From Puffinus mauretanicus (Eukaryota > Chordata > Aves > Procellariiformes > Procellariidae), in contig JAJKFH010003075.1 of the NCBI GenBank assembly GCA_023333565.1, forward strand, positions 682,001-746,000: a stretch of DNA of 64,000 nucleotides. Reading direction: 5' to 3'. Below are positions 24,862 to 36,913 of this stretch, in pieces; positions within the stretch are counted from its first letter, which is position 1; each line of letters begins with the position of its first letter. A program made the translations under genes and the position numbers. The notes under the pieces were generated by a model. The model worked only from the letters and a program-made list of their open reading frames with translations. It was not told where the DNA came from and did no database searches.

Positions 24862-24892
24862 TAAAGCCACCACCATAGGGGTGGCGGCTTTA
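24862..24892. repeat. 13-bp hairpin (one mismatch, 5-base loop)
   Basis: TAAAGCCACCACC at 24862-24874 pairs with GGTGGCGGCTTTA at 24880-24892, with a single A-C mismatch, around the loop ATAGG. The stem is GC-rich while the flanks are AT-rich (TTTATATATGTAG before, TTTTCCCTCCTTAAATAGG after). The stem is shorter than a typical microRNA precursor. There is no oligo-T termination context, and no known family is recognised. Confidence 0.75.
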
Positions 24893-25608
24893 TTTTCCCT
24901 CCTTAAATAGGTTGATTATTTAACGTCAAACTTAAACCTTGGATTATGGCATATTGATAGAATATGAACTGTACGCAGTAATAAAAGCAAATAAACTCAT
25001 CCTTTATGTACCATCAGCAGTGTTTTAAAACACAGGTGTGAGCTCAAAATTATCCATTAAAGAAAGTAATGCAGGACCAGGAGGGTATTAGCTTGGAGGA
25101 ATGCCTACAGAAGTCAACGGGATAATCTTAGTTGTCCTCCTTAGGTGTTGGCTCATACCATCAGGAGTCAGATGTATCTGATACATGTACCACTGCTCTG
25201 GAATGAAGTATACTGTCATCACAGAGAAATAAATATTGTGTAGGCTTCTTACTACCATAAGATTTCACAGTTTTTGGTATGTAGGATAGCAACTGGAAAA
25301 AGAAACTATTTTGCTTGCTTTCAATTATTTAAGATCTTGAACAGTTTTTCTTGACTTGATGGTCTATTTTTTTAATTCTGCATTTCTCAGTCAGGAAAGG
25401 TTAGTCTTGATAATTACAGCTTTCAGTTACAGATCTGGTTTCCATTTTTGGCTCTTACGGAAATGTGCAGATTTGTGGTGTTAGGATTCCCAGTGCTTCA
25501 AGTGAGCAGAAGTAACCCTCTAATTTTTTTTCCTTTAAAAAAAAAAATAGAAATAACACAATTGGATTAGGTTGATAATTAGGTTGAATAAGTGAAACAC
25601 TTTTTCTC

Positions 25609-25640
25609 AATATTTATATATATAGACATATATATATTTT
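25609..25640. repeat. Short AT-rich simple repeat
   Basis: TATTTATATATATAG and ACATATATATATTTTT form an imperfect (TA)n patch of about 30 bases. Confidence 0.8.
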
Positions 25641-28534
25641 TAGTTTTAAAGTGCAGAGGACCTGTATGAAAGTAAATATATCTGAGCTCACTGTAAGTAA
25701 TACTTGAGCATGAAACTAGCTTTCTCCCAGGATTTGAAAGTGGGAATAAGTTTCAAAGCCCTTAATGGTGGAAGGAGAGCCACTGGATTATCTGGCGTTC
25801 CTACTGCATCCCTAGCTTGTGGTTTGGGTAAGGACTAAGGGGGGCTCAAGCATGCCTTGTAGAGCTTCTCTTTCCAACACAAGGGTATTGCTCTCTGGCG
25901 ACCTTGTTGCAATGTTTTTAGCATGCACAGCTCATCTCGCCCAAGCCATGCCAGTGGCTAGGCACAAGACCCAGGCTCTCCTCCGCAGGAGGGCTGGGGA
26001 GCCAGGAGGCTCAGGGTGCAAGGTGGGTGCTGCAGAGCTGCTGGCGTTAGGAACCCGAGCACAGCTGGCGGGGATGGGCAGCCTTTCCGATTTCGTTTGC
26101 AGCTGTCAGCATCCCAGGGAGCATACTGCATTTGGAAACAGAAGATATCAGGTGTCAAGAACTACATTTGGTTTGCATTAAATTTGGGGGGAGGGGGGAA
26201 TTCAAAATTAAGACAAGAAAAGACAATTAACCCCCAAAAAAATCTCACAAGTATCCCTACCTCCCACGCACAGTACTGTAAGCCAACAGCTTTAAAATGA
26301 GCATTCCCTGGATAGGGCAACTTTATCTCCTGTCTGCCATGTAGATAAGGTACCTTAGCCTTTGGCCTGTTGTCCATTTCTGGGAAAGATGGTTGAAGGT
26401 GAGGCATATTTTGTGCTGTACAGTGACATCTTTGCCATCTAGAAACCCACACATCCAAAATTAAGTGTTTTGTTACTTATGCCAGCCCAGGGGTAGTGCA
26501 TCTGAGGACCTTATAACCTTGCCATACTTGTTTCCTTGACACCCAACACACCTGGAATGCAAGAAAGTCCTAATTGTATCCTCTCACTGGGTGGAGAATG
26601 AAGGCAGGCAGAGACTGAGGGACAGACACTTTGAGCACATAGCTCAAAAACTTCTCTGAAGTGATGTTAAACCCTTAAATGAGAGCCTGGGCGGCAGCGG
26701 CTGGGCCCCTGGTCACGAAGGAAAGTAGAGCAGGGAGCTGGAACCCGTCTCTGAAATTGCATAACCCCAGGCATGGGGTTATTTTGCCTTCCTTTTAACT
26801 TTGCTTGCAAACTGATACAGGAGTACAGAGAGAATATTGTTATTAGATGCAACGTGAAGTAACAAACAAAAGCATATCTCTCGAAATGTAGAAAAATAAG
26901 TTTGGTCAGAAGTACTTTGTTGACCTTACTGAAATAACTCCTCTGACCCAGATACAGCATGTGTAATCCACTTTGTAATGTCACTACAATGCTCATCAAG
27001 ATTTCTACCTTGATATGACATCTGTAGATCAGGCGTTCATTGTTCTGATCAGCAGCGTTCTCGTGGTTGTGTTGCTACCTGGGCGGCTGCTGACACCAAA
27101 GAGACTTTGGCTGTAGAAGATCATTTGAAATTTGCAGCAGTGGAGCATTTAGGATTTGCAGACAAAACCATTAAAGTATGGGCAGGATAGTTTTCTTTCC
27201 CTCTAAATATGAAGGAAGAGGACACAGGGATGACACTTTATTTAATTTGGATTAAAAGAATGCTGTGAGGTTTCATTTTTTTGGAAAGGTGAGTTTTGAT
27301 GTTACCTTAAACTGGAAAAAAAAATATATGAAAGTTCTGGTTGAAACTGTTTCCTCTGGAGTTTATTTCTAAAATCAAAACGCCTCTCTGATTTGAAGTT
27401 CTGAAACCCACTGCTGTGAATAAAAATGTGCAGCCATTTCATTTATTCATTTTGGAAAAATGAAAGAGGCAATGAGTAAAACTGCAGTGGGGTGAGGAAA
27501 ACCTGCTGATCAGAATGAAGGTTACTTATATTACAATAAACATGTGTTGGTCTTGGCTAATATTGGTTTAAGTCACAGTCTCATTTGAACTCAAAGTGCC
27601 TTTTGCTTTGGCTGCTCAAAGGACACAATTGTCATCAAGGAAGTAAAATCTCTTCTATTCCCCCAGCTGGAAGAAAAGAGATTGGAGGTGGCAGTGGAAG
27701 GGACAGGGCACAAGAAAGAAAAGGAAAGGAAGGCAGACGCTCGCACACAACTTCTTACAATGGCTCCAGCATGCCCTTCCATTGGCAGGAATCCTTTTGA
27801 TCAAATCCTTGCCCTGGGCTGAAAGCGTTTTAATGAGCATACAGACACAGTCTTTTTTTTTCTGGGTCTATTTTGTGTTCTTAAGGATAGATAAGTAAAG
27901 CGTGCACTTAAATGGTCGCGTCTGTGCTCCTTAAATGTGCTCTAGAGGAAACGTGTAGTGCTTGAATGTGGAGGCTGAGCAGTGCCAGCCTGAAGGACAG
28001 GAGGAAAATAGCAGAGGAGGAAACTTGAAGTCAACTTGTTTCCTTTAGCATTTGTTTTCTTTGGGAGGAGGAATATACAACCTGCAAGAGAGGTGGGGAT
28101 TTTGGGGGTGGCGGCTGTTTTATGGAAACTCCCATGTCTTACTAAATTTCCCCAGCACTAGTTTCTTTGAGATTTGATGGGAAGGGTCACCCAGCTCCTT
28201 CTGCCTGCGTCCCAGGGGGTATGCGTGGTGGCAGCACTCAGCCTCTGCAGGAGGATGTCCCACACAGCTCCTTGCGCGAGTTTGCTCTTCAGACTTGGTC
28301 CTAGACCTACGCTGTTAATTCCCCTGTTGGGAAGGACATGCATGATTTGGTCTGCAGTGGTGATCTGCCGGTCCCTGCTCTCCCCACCGTGCTGGGGGCA
28401 GGTATGGTGACCATATGGAGGAGCTCCTTTTGGCAGCAGGCTGAATGTAGAGGGTTTGTGGAGCTGAGGAAAACTTCACTCACCTGGGCTGCCAACATGG
28501 CTCTTCCCATGAGCCCTAAAACACATTAAACATT

Positions 28535-28555
28535 AAAAAAAAAAAAAAAAAAAAA
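28535..28555. repeat. A21 run preceded by ATTAAA hexamers
   Basis: Twenty-one A follow CACATTAAACATT. Two ATTAAA-type hexamers lie within 12 bases upstream, and the preceding 300 bases are GC-richer than the surroundings. This could be the tail of a retroposed transcript. However, the hexamers are too close to the tail for a normal cleavage signal, and I recognise no parent gene. Confidence 0.5.
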
Positions 28556-28737
28556 GATTATGCTTGACAAAAGGTAAATGCAGTTTAGTTTGACACATCT
28601 CATTATTCTGAGGCATTGGTGGGAAAAAGCAAACTTTGTCAGTATGTCACAAGGTACTAACAGGTACTGGAAATCTATAAAGGGACCTGCTCGCCTTGGA
28701 AAAAACACTTATCATTAACTTTAAATTTACCTGTTAG

Positions 28738-28816
28738 GTTTCAAAGATGGGGGTGCAGGAGGACGGAAGCCAAGACCTCTGTGCAGAAGAAGCAGAGCCT
28801 TCCCCGAACTGGGATG
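28738..28816 (+). other. Candidate exon (low confidence)
   Basis: A 79-base segment lies between an AG acceptor (TTAAATTTACCTGTTAG, ending 28737) and a good donor (ATG|GTGAGA, exon end 28816). It is open throughout, in the frame encoding VSKMGVQEDGSQDLCAEEAE and PSPNWD, an acidic peptide without a known domain. The polypyrimidine tract is weak, and no partner exon was identified. It may be chance or an exon of a non-coding RNA. Confidence 0.15.
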
Positions 28817-29828
28817 GTGAGAGTTGAAAGAAAGTTTTGACTTGACAGCAGCTGCCAAAATCAAAACCTTTTTTCAAAGTTTTTTTGATGTGAATCGCAG
28901 GAGGTGTGACTACCGGGATTTGCGTCCAAACAGGAACCCTGCAGATTTCTTCAAATCCTGGCGACAAAGGTATGACATTTATGATTTGCGACTGTTATTC
29001 CACATGTGTGAATTGCCAAAACAAAGCTTTCGAAAAGGCAACTTTTATTTGTGACTGATGCAGTTTGTAAACAAGAAAGTGCCGACATTGAAGTGCTGTC
29101 TGGTTTAACTCAGGGTACCAACTGCTTCCCAGCTAGAGCTGCTGCCTGGACCCAATTGCTCCAATGGTATTAACAATGCTCTTTCAATAAGGGGAGCATT
29201 ATTACTGCATAGCTTTGGCTTGGCTAACAGGTATGTGTGAAGTAACTGTATACTTTTAGCAATGTGGTCCTGGGTAAACAGTGGAAATTTATCTCATAGG
29301 AAATAATTTTGATGACTCCATAGTTGATCTAGTTAGATATTTTGCCTCCAACGATGGTACAAACAGCTCTGGAAAAAAGGTAAACCACCAAATATGGACA
29401 CCAAGGGAAAAATTCCCTAATTTACAATATTTAGGTATTCGTATACGTTTTTGTAACTGCTGGTGGTAATTCAGCTCATGTCATTATTACTCCCATTACT
29501 GCTTTTTTTAGCCATCTCCTTGGTTATTTTTCTCAATAACATCCTCCAACAGTGACTGTTCTATAAGTTAAATATACGATATGTAAAACATTTGCACTTC
29601 CAGTTTTAATTTTACTGCATTAGCTTATTTAGGAGCCTCAGATTTATCCCGTGTAGATTATTCATTAATCCACATACTTCTGCTCAGCTTCATGTGAACT
29701 AACCTGCAGGACAGAAGGAAGAAGATCCGTGCATCAAATGTTTGTTTCCATTCTTGGTAATGATTCTTTCTGCTGCATCTTTTTCAGTGAGGCAAACAGA
29801 TCTGTGACTCTAGTTAAGAGGATGCCTC

Positions 29829-29847
29829 TTTTTTTTTTTTTTTTTTT
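29829..29847. repeat. T19 homopolymer
   Basis: Nineteen consecutive T, followed by ATTTAACAG. This is a possible antisense poly(A) remnant, but no associated retroposed body is recognised. Confidence 0.9.
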
Positions 29848-30046
29848 ATTTAACAGTACAATACTTTTAGTGTCATTCTCTTTCACTTAACACACCTTTA
29901 CGATTCAAAAAATGTTCCACTTGGTAAGACTTAATTTTAAAATATTCATCAAAGATTTGTTAATTTTTATGGTAGTTCTACCCTTCTAAATTTGGGGTGA
30001 TTTTCTCTATCTCTATCCAAATAATAATACTAGCAACTGACATATT

Positions 30047-30150
30047 CCACACACGCACACACATACATATATATATATTTATAGATAGATCTATCTATCT
30101 GTATCTAGCTATACCTAGTTGTGTATATGTATGTGTATATACACACACAT
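30047..30150. repeat. Compound microsatellite (CA)n-(TA)n-(GATA)n-(TG)n
   Basis: A CA-type array is followed by a TA array, then GATA/TATC units, then TGTA and CA units. It includes a perfect 18-bp palindrome, ATAGATAGATCTATCTAT, at 30081-30098, and GTGTATATACAC further on. Such arrays are unstable and useful as length markers. There is no gene context. Confidence 0.9.
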
Positions 30151-31439
30151 CTGAACTGGCTCTGCTTATTTCAGTCAGCTTTTCAAACAACCCTACCTTC
30201 ATGCTTCCTGACTATGAGCTGTATTGGCACGGGGCAATTTAGAAAATAATTAATTCATTAACTAATCTCAAGGATACCTGAACAAAATACCAAAACCAAC
30301 AGAAACAAAAACTTTGGGGGCTTCATCGGTTAGAAGGAACATAATGAGAATTCAGATGGTATGCAAGTAACTCAGCAAATGTTTATGTGGAAAATTGTCC
30401 ATGCATTTTATTACTTGTTCACAAAAAATCTCAGTGCACAACTTAGCTAAATTACCGGCAAAGTTAAATTAGGCATGCACACTTAAAATTAAAAACACCC
30501 CTTCTGCCTGCCACGCAGAGGCCGCTAGTTCGTAGGGAGTGGGAACACAGAAATACCTGCTCTTCAGTCTGTCAGATGATCTGGCTGGGTATCCAGAAAA
30601 CACATTCCTAGTAGAAAAACTGGACTTAAACAAGGACATTTAAAAATTACAACAGGATGCACTTCCGCTGTGGTATTTTTGTATGAATCACACCAAAGCA
30701 CCAATTCCCTTATCAGAATAATGCAATAGCCACCACTGATAACGTTGCAGTGTCCCATTTGTAAGTTGCAGTGTTCTGGAAACATATCCCACAACCGAAT
30801 ATTTGGAATATTTCAGTATTAAAAGTAATGGCCCATGTGAAAATTTTTTTATTTCCTGGTGTTTGCTGTTCTCTCAGACAGTACTTTATATTTACATGAG
30901 CCAGTCTCTTTTCTTTCATGTAGAAATTATCAAAATTGTGTATTTTCAAACTTAATAGAATGAGTCAGATTACTGAGGTACATCCGTAGCCCGAATTAGG
31001 CTCAGCTGTGCCATGATGCATGTAGAGGGAAAACTCTGTGCCCTCGAAGGGCAAAAGGTCCAGAACATCAGGGTTTGGATGCTGCAGAGAGTGTAAGACC
31101 AGGCTTGTGCTGCAGTACTAGGCATGCTTCTTGGAAGAAATTTGTGACGCTCCTTGGAAGGGACTGCCACTATCTGTGAGATTGAGGTGGGATCATATGA
31201 TGGCTTTGTTCAAGGCAGGGCTATGTGGCAAGTGTTCATGTGAATTCATATGCTCTCACGTGAATAAATGATATTTAAAGTGACCAGGGGCAGAGAGTGG
31301 GAAAAATGTGTTCATATTTCTCCGTTTTCCGTTCTTTAAGCAGCTCACTGCCAGCCAGACTTGCGTAGGTATTTGGGTACTGGAAGATGCAGTAAGTGTC
31401 TAGTGGAGCTTCCAGACCTTTTTGCAACAATAATGACAT

Positions 31440-33180
31440 ATGGTCATAACAGAGGCTACAGAAGCTAACCAAGGATTTTAAAAGAAGTAGCAAAGGAGCT
31501 CTCTGAACCATTAATGATGATTTTCAACAAATCTTGGTGCCCTGGGGAGGTTCCAGAAGGCTAGAAGAAAGCTTATATAGAGTCAACATTTAAAAAGGTT
31601 AAACGGGATGACTTGAGTAATTATAGGCCTGTCAACCTGACATTGATCCTAGGCAAAATACTGGAACAGCTGATATGAGACTTGATTAATAAGGAATTAA
31701 AGGAAGGTAATATAATTAATGCCTTTCAACATGGGTTTATGGAAAATAGATCTTGTCAAACTGGCTTGATATCGTTTTTATGAGATTACAAGCTTGGTTG
31801 AGAAAGGTAATAGCACTGATGTAATGTACTTAGATTTCTGTAAGGCATTTGACTTGGTACCACCTGGCATTTTGATTAAGAAAGGAGAATGCTACAAAAT
31901 CATTGCAGCAAACATCAAATGGATTAAAAAAATAGCTAATTGGTACATCGCAATATGTAATTGTAAATGGGGAAAATTCATTGAGCAGGTGTGTCTCCAT
32001 TGGAGTCCTGCAGAGAATGGTTCTGGACCCAGAGCTGTTTAACATTTCTAACCATGTCCTAAAATTTAAAAAAGCAGTCACTCTAGATTATACTTACAGA
32101 CCGCACGAACATTAGGAGAGTAGACAATAATAAAGTGAATGTGTTGCTGATAAGGAACAAGCTAGATGTTTTGGTCAAACTCTAATGTTTTCTGTCTAGA
32201 AACAGCAACAGTTGGCCTTCCAGGACCTTTCCTGTAGAAGGTGTGACTTTTAAAAAGACTTAGAACTCATTGCAGGTGGATAATCAGCAAAACAGAACTT
32301 CCAGTGCAGTGTGGTGCCTAAAAGGGGTCATCACTGAATATGCAGCAGGGAATGTCAGGTCTGAGCAGGGTGGGTTTATATTACTACTAATATTGGCATC
32401 AGTACCACCCCTTTGGGAGTATGGGGTCCTATTCTGAATCCCAGCTCAAGAGGGATGTTGGTAAGCTGAGGAATACTGGGAGAAAACCCCTAAGAGCATG
32501 CGAGGAACTGGAAGAGGTGATTTGTCATGAAGAGTTCAATGAATTCAATGTTTCCCCCAGAAAACAGAAGACTAATGAGGTGAGCTGATCACAGTCCAAA
32601 ATTATGGGATTTGTTGTGCCCAACTTTCCCCATCTAAAAGGTAGGAATATGGTCTAGGCTCACTGCCTTATCACCCTTACTCAGTCAGTGCAGAAGTTAG
32701 ATGTCTCCAGTGGGCAACTAATCCTGTACGGAGATAGCCGCAATGAATTGCCTTCTGGTAGTGCCTGTTTCTCTCAGTTGATTACAGAAGGATCCCCAAA
32801 CACTGGGTGAGACAAGATGCTTCGTTTTTGCGTGGTTAAAGTTAAATGAGATAATCCCACAATAATTGCCTCCATGGGGAATGTAATTTTTAAAATGAAG
32901 GGTCTTCAGTCTGTTTAAATAACAGGCTCTGGAGGTTGGAAGTTTTATAGGGACAAATTCAGATTAAAAATCGGGTGCACATTTTTCTCAGAGAGCGTAA
33001 TTAACCTTTAGAGCAAATTACCAAGGGTTGTGGCATTCTACACCAGTGGAAATTTTAAAATCAAGATGGAATGTTTTTCTAAAAGATTTGCTCTACTGAA
33101 AATGCACTGATTTGGGGAAGTTAAGTGGCCTTTGTTGTACAAGAGGTCAGAGAAGATCGTTGCTTTTGTCCTTTCTCGAG
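31440..33180 (+). pseudogene. CR1/L3-like LINE relic, reverse transcriptase to 3' UTR
   Basis: This is a degenerate plus-strand CR1 element. It encodes NYRPVNLTLILGKILEQLI at 31619-31675, the family's YRPVSLT finger block. After a frameshift it encodes YLDFCKAFDLVP at 31827-31862, the palm motif A with the catalytic D retained. At 32002-32046 it has GVLQRMVLDPELFNI, corresponding to the GxPQGSVLGPLLF block. Several stops and frameshifts follow. The 3' UTR is recognisable at 33011-33033 by GAGCAAATTACCAAGGGTTG, at about 33068-33093 by TTTTTCTAAAAGATTTGCTC, and at about 33140-33160 by CAAGAGGTCAGAGAAGATCG. These blocks occur in this order in CR1/L3 elements of turtles and crocodilians. The FADD catalytic block and the terminal short repeats are not visible, so the copy is dead and 3'-eroded. 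The 5' end is truncated inside the reverse transcriptase region. Confidence 0.85.
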
Positions 33181-33762
33181 TAACGATACGTGCCTCTACA
33201 TCTTGCGATGATAGAACACCTTTAAAAAATTTTTCCTTAAGTCTTTCACAATTCCTAAATTTCCTTCCTGCTAACAATAATTAGAATTCCCTACCTTGCA
33301 AGACAAACACTTTAAGAACTTTGAGGTGTGTAAATATCCTGGAAGGCCATATAAAAATGTAGGATATGCTGAAGAAACATAGACGATTAGAGTAGGTAGA
33401 GCTGGAGTAACATTCACTGCCCAGGCGCTAATTGTGTGTTAGTCTTGTTGGAGGTGGGTGCTGACTGGTTACCAAATCTATTGCCAGCTTCCCTATAATT
33501 AGGGCACAAGGCTCTTGAAAGAGACACCCAGTGTTTTCAAAAATACCCCACAAAATGTCCCATGGTTTCCTTTGTGCAATAGGCGCTGGAGCAAGGCCAG
33601 ATCCACCCTGCTCTTGGCCTCCACACCCTGGTGGTTCATGGTTCAGGCAAGCAAGGTCACGCTGTTGATGTGGGGTTAAGTGAACAGGAAAGCCATTAAA
33701 ATTTATGTGATTTTGGCAATGTGCTGTATTTTCCCTGTCTCAATTCTATGACTGTCTGGATC

Positions 33763-33798
33763 AAAAGAAAGGAAAAAAAAAAAAGAAGAAAAAAAAGA
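33763..33798 (+). repeat. Purine-only (A/G) tract
   Basis: Thirty-six bases are all purine, mostly A with GAA interruptions. It is a low-complexity tract without gene context. Confidence 0.85.
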
Positions 33799-35628
33799 CC
33801 AAGAAGAGAAACAGGGAAGGATTAGAGCCATTCAGAGAAAGAGTTTTCTTCAGTCTGACTTTGATTTGATCATCTAGATTAAAGTCTAAATCCCCATCGC
33901 CAAAGGACGAGGTGATGATGGAGAAGCATTCAAAGAGAAAGGTTGAACAATGTCTAGAGCTGGATGCAAAGTTTCCATTTACATTGTTTTTGGTGGCCAA
34001 TTAGTTTTTACGCTTCATAAAAATTATCTACTGTGGAATTTTTCAAGTTTTCTCTTTAAATATGTGCAAACACACAAGTGAAATGTTTTTAGTTTTAAAC
34101 TGAAAATTATCAGGAGCGTATCAGGAGTATTTTAAAAGCCACCATGTTGGCTGGTAGAAATGGTAATTCAGATAGATACCTTAATTTCTTATTCTTTTAT
34201 GAGGACCTGCCTATCTTTCCCAAGATGCACTGTAAATTGAGATCAGAACATCCTCTCTATATAATATAAATATAATAAATTCTTAAAAAAATAATTGTTC
34301 CGTAGTTTCTCAGTGGGACTGGGGAATCATGGAGCCAAAGAGCTAGCAGAATGTCAGACTAGGAAACACATGAGCTACAAGCCCATGAAGTACCATGACA
34401 TTTCAAAATCAAAACTCATAACCTTTTGATGAACATTTGGAAAAATTTTAAAAAGATTAACACTGAGGGAAAAATGAGTATTCTGGGAAGCAACAGGGAT
34501 ATTCAGGCACATAAGTAAGAAAGAGCACATGAAAAATAAATAGGCAAGATAAACTGAGAGCAAACTGAACAAGTGATACCACGTTGAGCGATTCCTGAAG
34601 GAAGTGATTTGAGAGACCAAAACAATTGTAGCTAGTGTGTGCCTTAAATCCATGGGTCCTCAGTGATGTTCCTTGATGTAAGTGAGGACAGGATTTTGTT
34701 GCTAAAAATTTTGATGTACATCCTTCAACAAATTTCCGAGATGTAAGTCGTAGGATCATGGATCAGGTATTTCACTATTCACATGACTGCTAGCAGGTTG
34801 CCATCCCCACCTGCAGCTCAGGAACCTATGGGCCACACAACCATTGGTATGAAGCTCCTGATGCTCAGGTGTAAGTAGAAACCAGCAGAAATCTGACAAA
34901 GCTGTGGGCCTTACCACTCCGCAAGGCAGAGATCCCGGCACTGGGGTAGGTGGCCCAACATCCTCTGCCTCCCTTTTTCACATGCTTTGGCAATGCTTTT
35001 AAAAATCTCTCACAAGGTGCTGGGAAGGAGGGGAGAGCCTGAAGGTCCTTGGGCTTTGTGGTCAAATCTCCTCCAGATGCCTTTGGAATAACATCTTTAG
35101 TCTATGTGCTGGGCTCTGCTTTTCTTTACATTTGAGCTGGGGACACTTAGATCCTTGGCTGAAAATGCTGAATACTGAGAGGGGGAAGAAATTTGCAGTC
35201 AGCTCACAGAGACGCACCGTTGTGGCTGAGCATCTTCTGAAAGCAAGATCAGCCACATTTCACCAGGGAGGTTTCTCCACCTGAAATGCAAGGAAATCGC
35301 ACCTCTGCGACTGTAACTTATCCTACCGGTACTAGAGGCTTGTGCCTGCCCCTGACACTCAGCAAGCAGTTGGTCAAATGCTACCTGGTAAATTCAAAAC
35401 AAACCCAACCCAAGAGTCAAAGTCAGGCCTTCCTTCCCAACTTTCGCTTTCCATGATGATTTTCTGCCTGAATACATATAAAAGGAAGCAAATGGGAATT
35501 AAAATTCTGTGACAACTCATTATAGTTTTTTCTGCTTCAGTAACCTTATTGATTACAGAAAAGACTGATTGAATGTATGCTTCATATTTTTTCCCAAACA
35601 CTTTCAATAAATCCCCTTTATGTGCTGC

Positions 35629-35650
35629 AAAAAATAAATAAATAAGTAAA
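35629..35650. repeat. (AAAT)n microsatellite
   Basis: Four to five AAAT-type units with one AAGT variant. Confidence 0.85.
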
Positions 35651-36399
35651 GTGTGTCTTCCTGACAGTTGGCTGTAGAGTAAACTTAGAGCACCTGCTTT
35701 CTTCTCTTTTGTTCATTTTTTACTGCTAAATGAATAACACTTAACACTAAATAAAGAAGGAGGGTGACATGGCTACTGAAAAAGATTCAAAGGCAGTCTG
35801 TGCATTGCTTGTAAAGAACTGATTGGAAACATGTAGTGTATAGCAGATAACAATATTCCTGCACAATAATCTAGCAGTAATTCACATTGTGGCTTAAGTG
35901 CCAGATTCTTATGAAAGCCACTGAATAATCTAAGGCAACTCTACTCTGTCAGGTGCCATGCATTTCTTTGGCAGTTTTTACTGATAACGCGTTTAAAGGT
36001 GCTGGTAAGACAGGCAGTGTCCTTGAAAGCTGGCAGAAGGGGACAGAAGCAACTTTACCTTGTTTTGGCCTCATCTGTAGGAGGGCTTGGGAGAAAAGAC
36101 CCAACCTTCTTGAGGTCTTGATTATTTTGTTTGTAAATAACCATCTGCTTCTTTCTGATCAAGAGCCAGCATAGTAAGGTATGACCCCGGGGAAAGCTGT
36201 GATTGATACTCCGCCACCTCTGTTAGCGGGGGTGCCGCACAAAAGATAGCGTTAGGCTCACCAGTGGCCCATGATGAAAAAGAATACACTTTCTTTAAAA
36301 ATGTAAATGATCTGATGTTATAAAGGGATGCAGGTGGCATAGGGGAAAAGCCCAGCCATCAAACACCTCGTTTCTGTCATACCTATCTACCCTCCCCTC

Positions 36400-36530
36400 T
36401 CCCGCTCCTTTGTCGGTCCAGCTGCTGATCTTCGCTCCGGAGAGGGAGGCTACGCCGCCGGGGCCAGGCAAGGCAGGCACGGCATCACCCCGCCGTTAGC
36501 ACCGGCCACCCGGAGTCACGTCTTTGTCAC
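36400..36530. promoter_or_regulatory. Short CpG-rich cluster
   Basis: About 15 CpG dinucleotides fall in roughly 130 bases (by-eye count) in sequence about two-thirds G+C, close to the number expected without CpG decay. Flanking DNA is AT-rich and CpG-poor. It adjoins the MIR at 36520. It is too short for the usual CpG-island length cut-off, and no promoter element or start site is evident. Confidence 0.45.
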
Positions 36531-36675
36531 CAGCTCACCACTGACTCAGAATGTGACCTTGGGCAAGTCCCCTAAGCTCTTCGTGCGTCAGTTTATCTAC
36601 TGGTGAACTAGATATAATACCTTTACTGAGGATTATGGCAATTAAATGCTGTTTGTAAAGCACGCCGAGATCCTC
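36520..36675 (+). repeat. MIR SINE
   Basis: Clear MIR order: ATGTGACCTTGGGCAAGTCC, CTAAGCTCTTCGTGCGTCAG, TTTATCTACTGGTGAAC, AGATATAATACCTTTACTGA, GGATTATGGCAATTAAATGC, then TTTGTAAAGCACGCCGAGAT. These blocks match the MIR core and its L2-derived 3' segment ('tgtgaccttgggcaagtc', 'cctcagtttcc', 'aataatacc', 'ttgtaaagcgc'). It is the best-preserved SINE in the window. The tRNA-like head is truncated or overlaps the CpG cluster upstream. Confidence 0.8.
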
Positions 36676-36913
36676 CATGTGACAGAAATGAATATTCTCG
36701 CTATGAGTTTGCCGTGCTGATCGATCACAGCATACCAGTGAGAGCAGCTACTAAGTTCCCGTGCTGTCTTCCTCATTTCCAAGGACTTTGGGGACCTGTC
36801 CTGGGAAGCAGGAGCGCTTAAGAGATCAAGAGCTTTTTTACAGAACAAAATGGTTTGGGTTGCTGTTGTTCTGACACTTGTGGCAGTCCTTGTGAATGCC
36901 ATGTTTTAAAAAA

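Larger units (their letters stand above)
24893..31439. other. Unique non-coding sequence with simple repeats
   Basis: No confident gene is seen. The interval contains an AT microsatellite-like patch (25609-25640), a 21-base A run (28535-28555), a low-confidence exon candidate (28738-28816), a 19-base T run (29829-29847) and a compound microsatellite (30047-30150). These are listed separately. Confidence 0.55.
33181..36399. other. Unique non-coding sequence
   Basis: No gene or confident transposon is seen. It contains a purine-only tract of mixed A and G (33763-33798) and an (AAAT)n patch (35629-35650). Around 33739-33755 a CTCAATTCTATGACTG string recalls the CR1 terminal repeat but stands alone. 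The open frames (at most 100 codons) show no domains. Confidence 0.55.

Noticed and set aside
24862..24892. MicroRNA precursor
   Set aside because: The stem is 13 bp, far shorter than the roughly 30-bp stem of a precursor, and no known mature sequence is seen.
31794..32042. 82-codon frame with the YLDFCKAFDLVP motif as a host gene
   Set aside because: The motif is a reverse transcriptase palm motif of a dead CR1 element, flanked by other CR1 blocks in shifted frames.
33739..33755. CTCAATTCTATGACTG as the true 3' end of the 31-kb CR1
   Set aside because: It lies about 550 bases past the last recognisable 3' UTR block and is a single unit without repetition.
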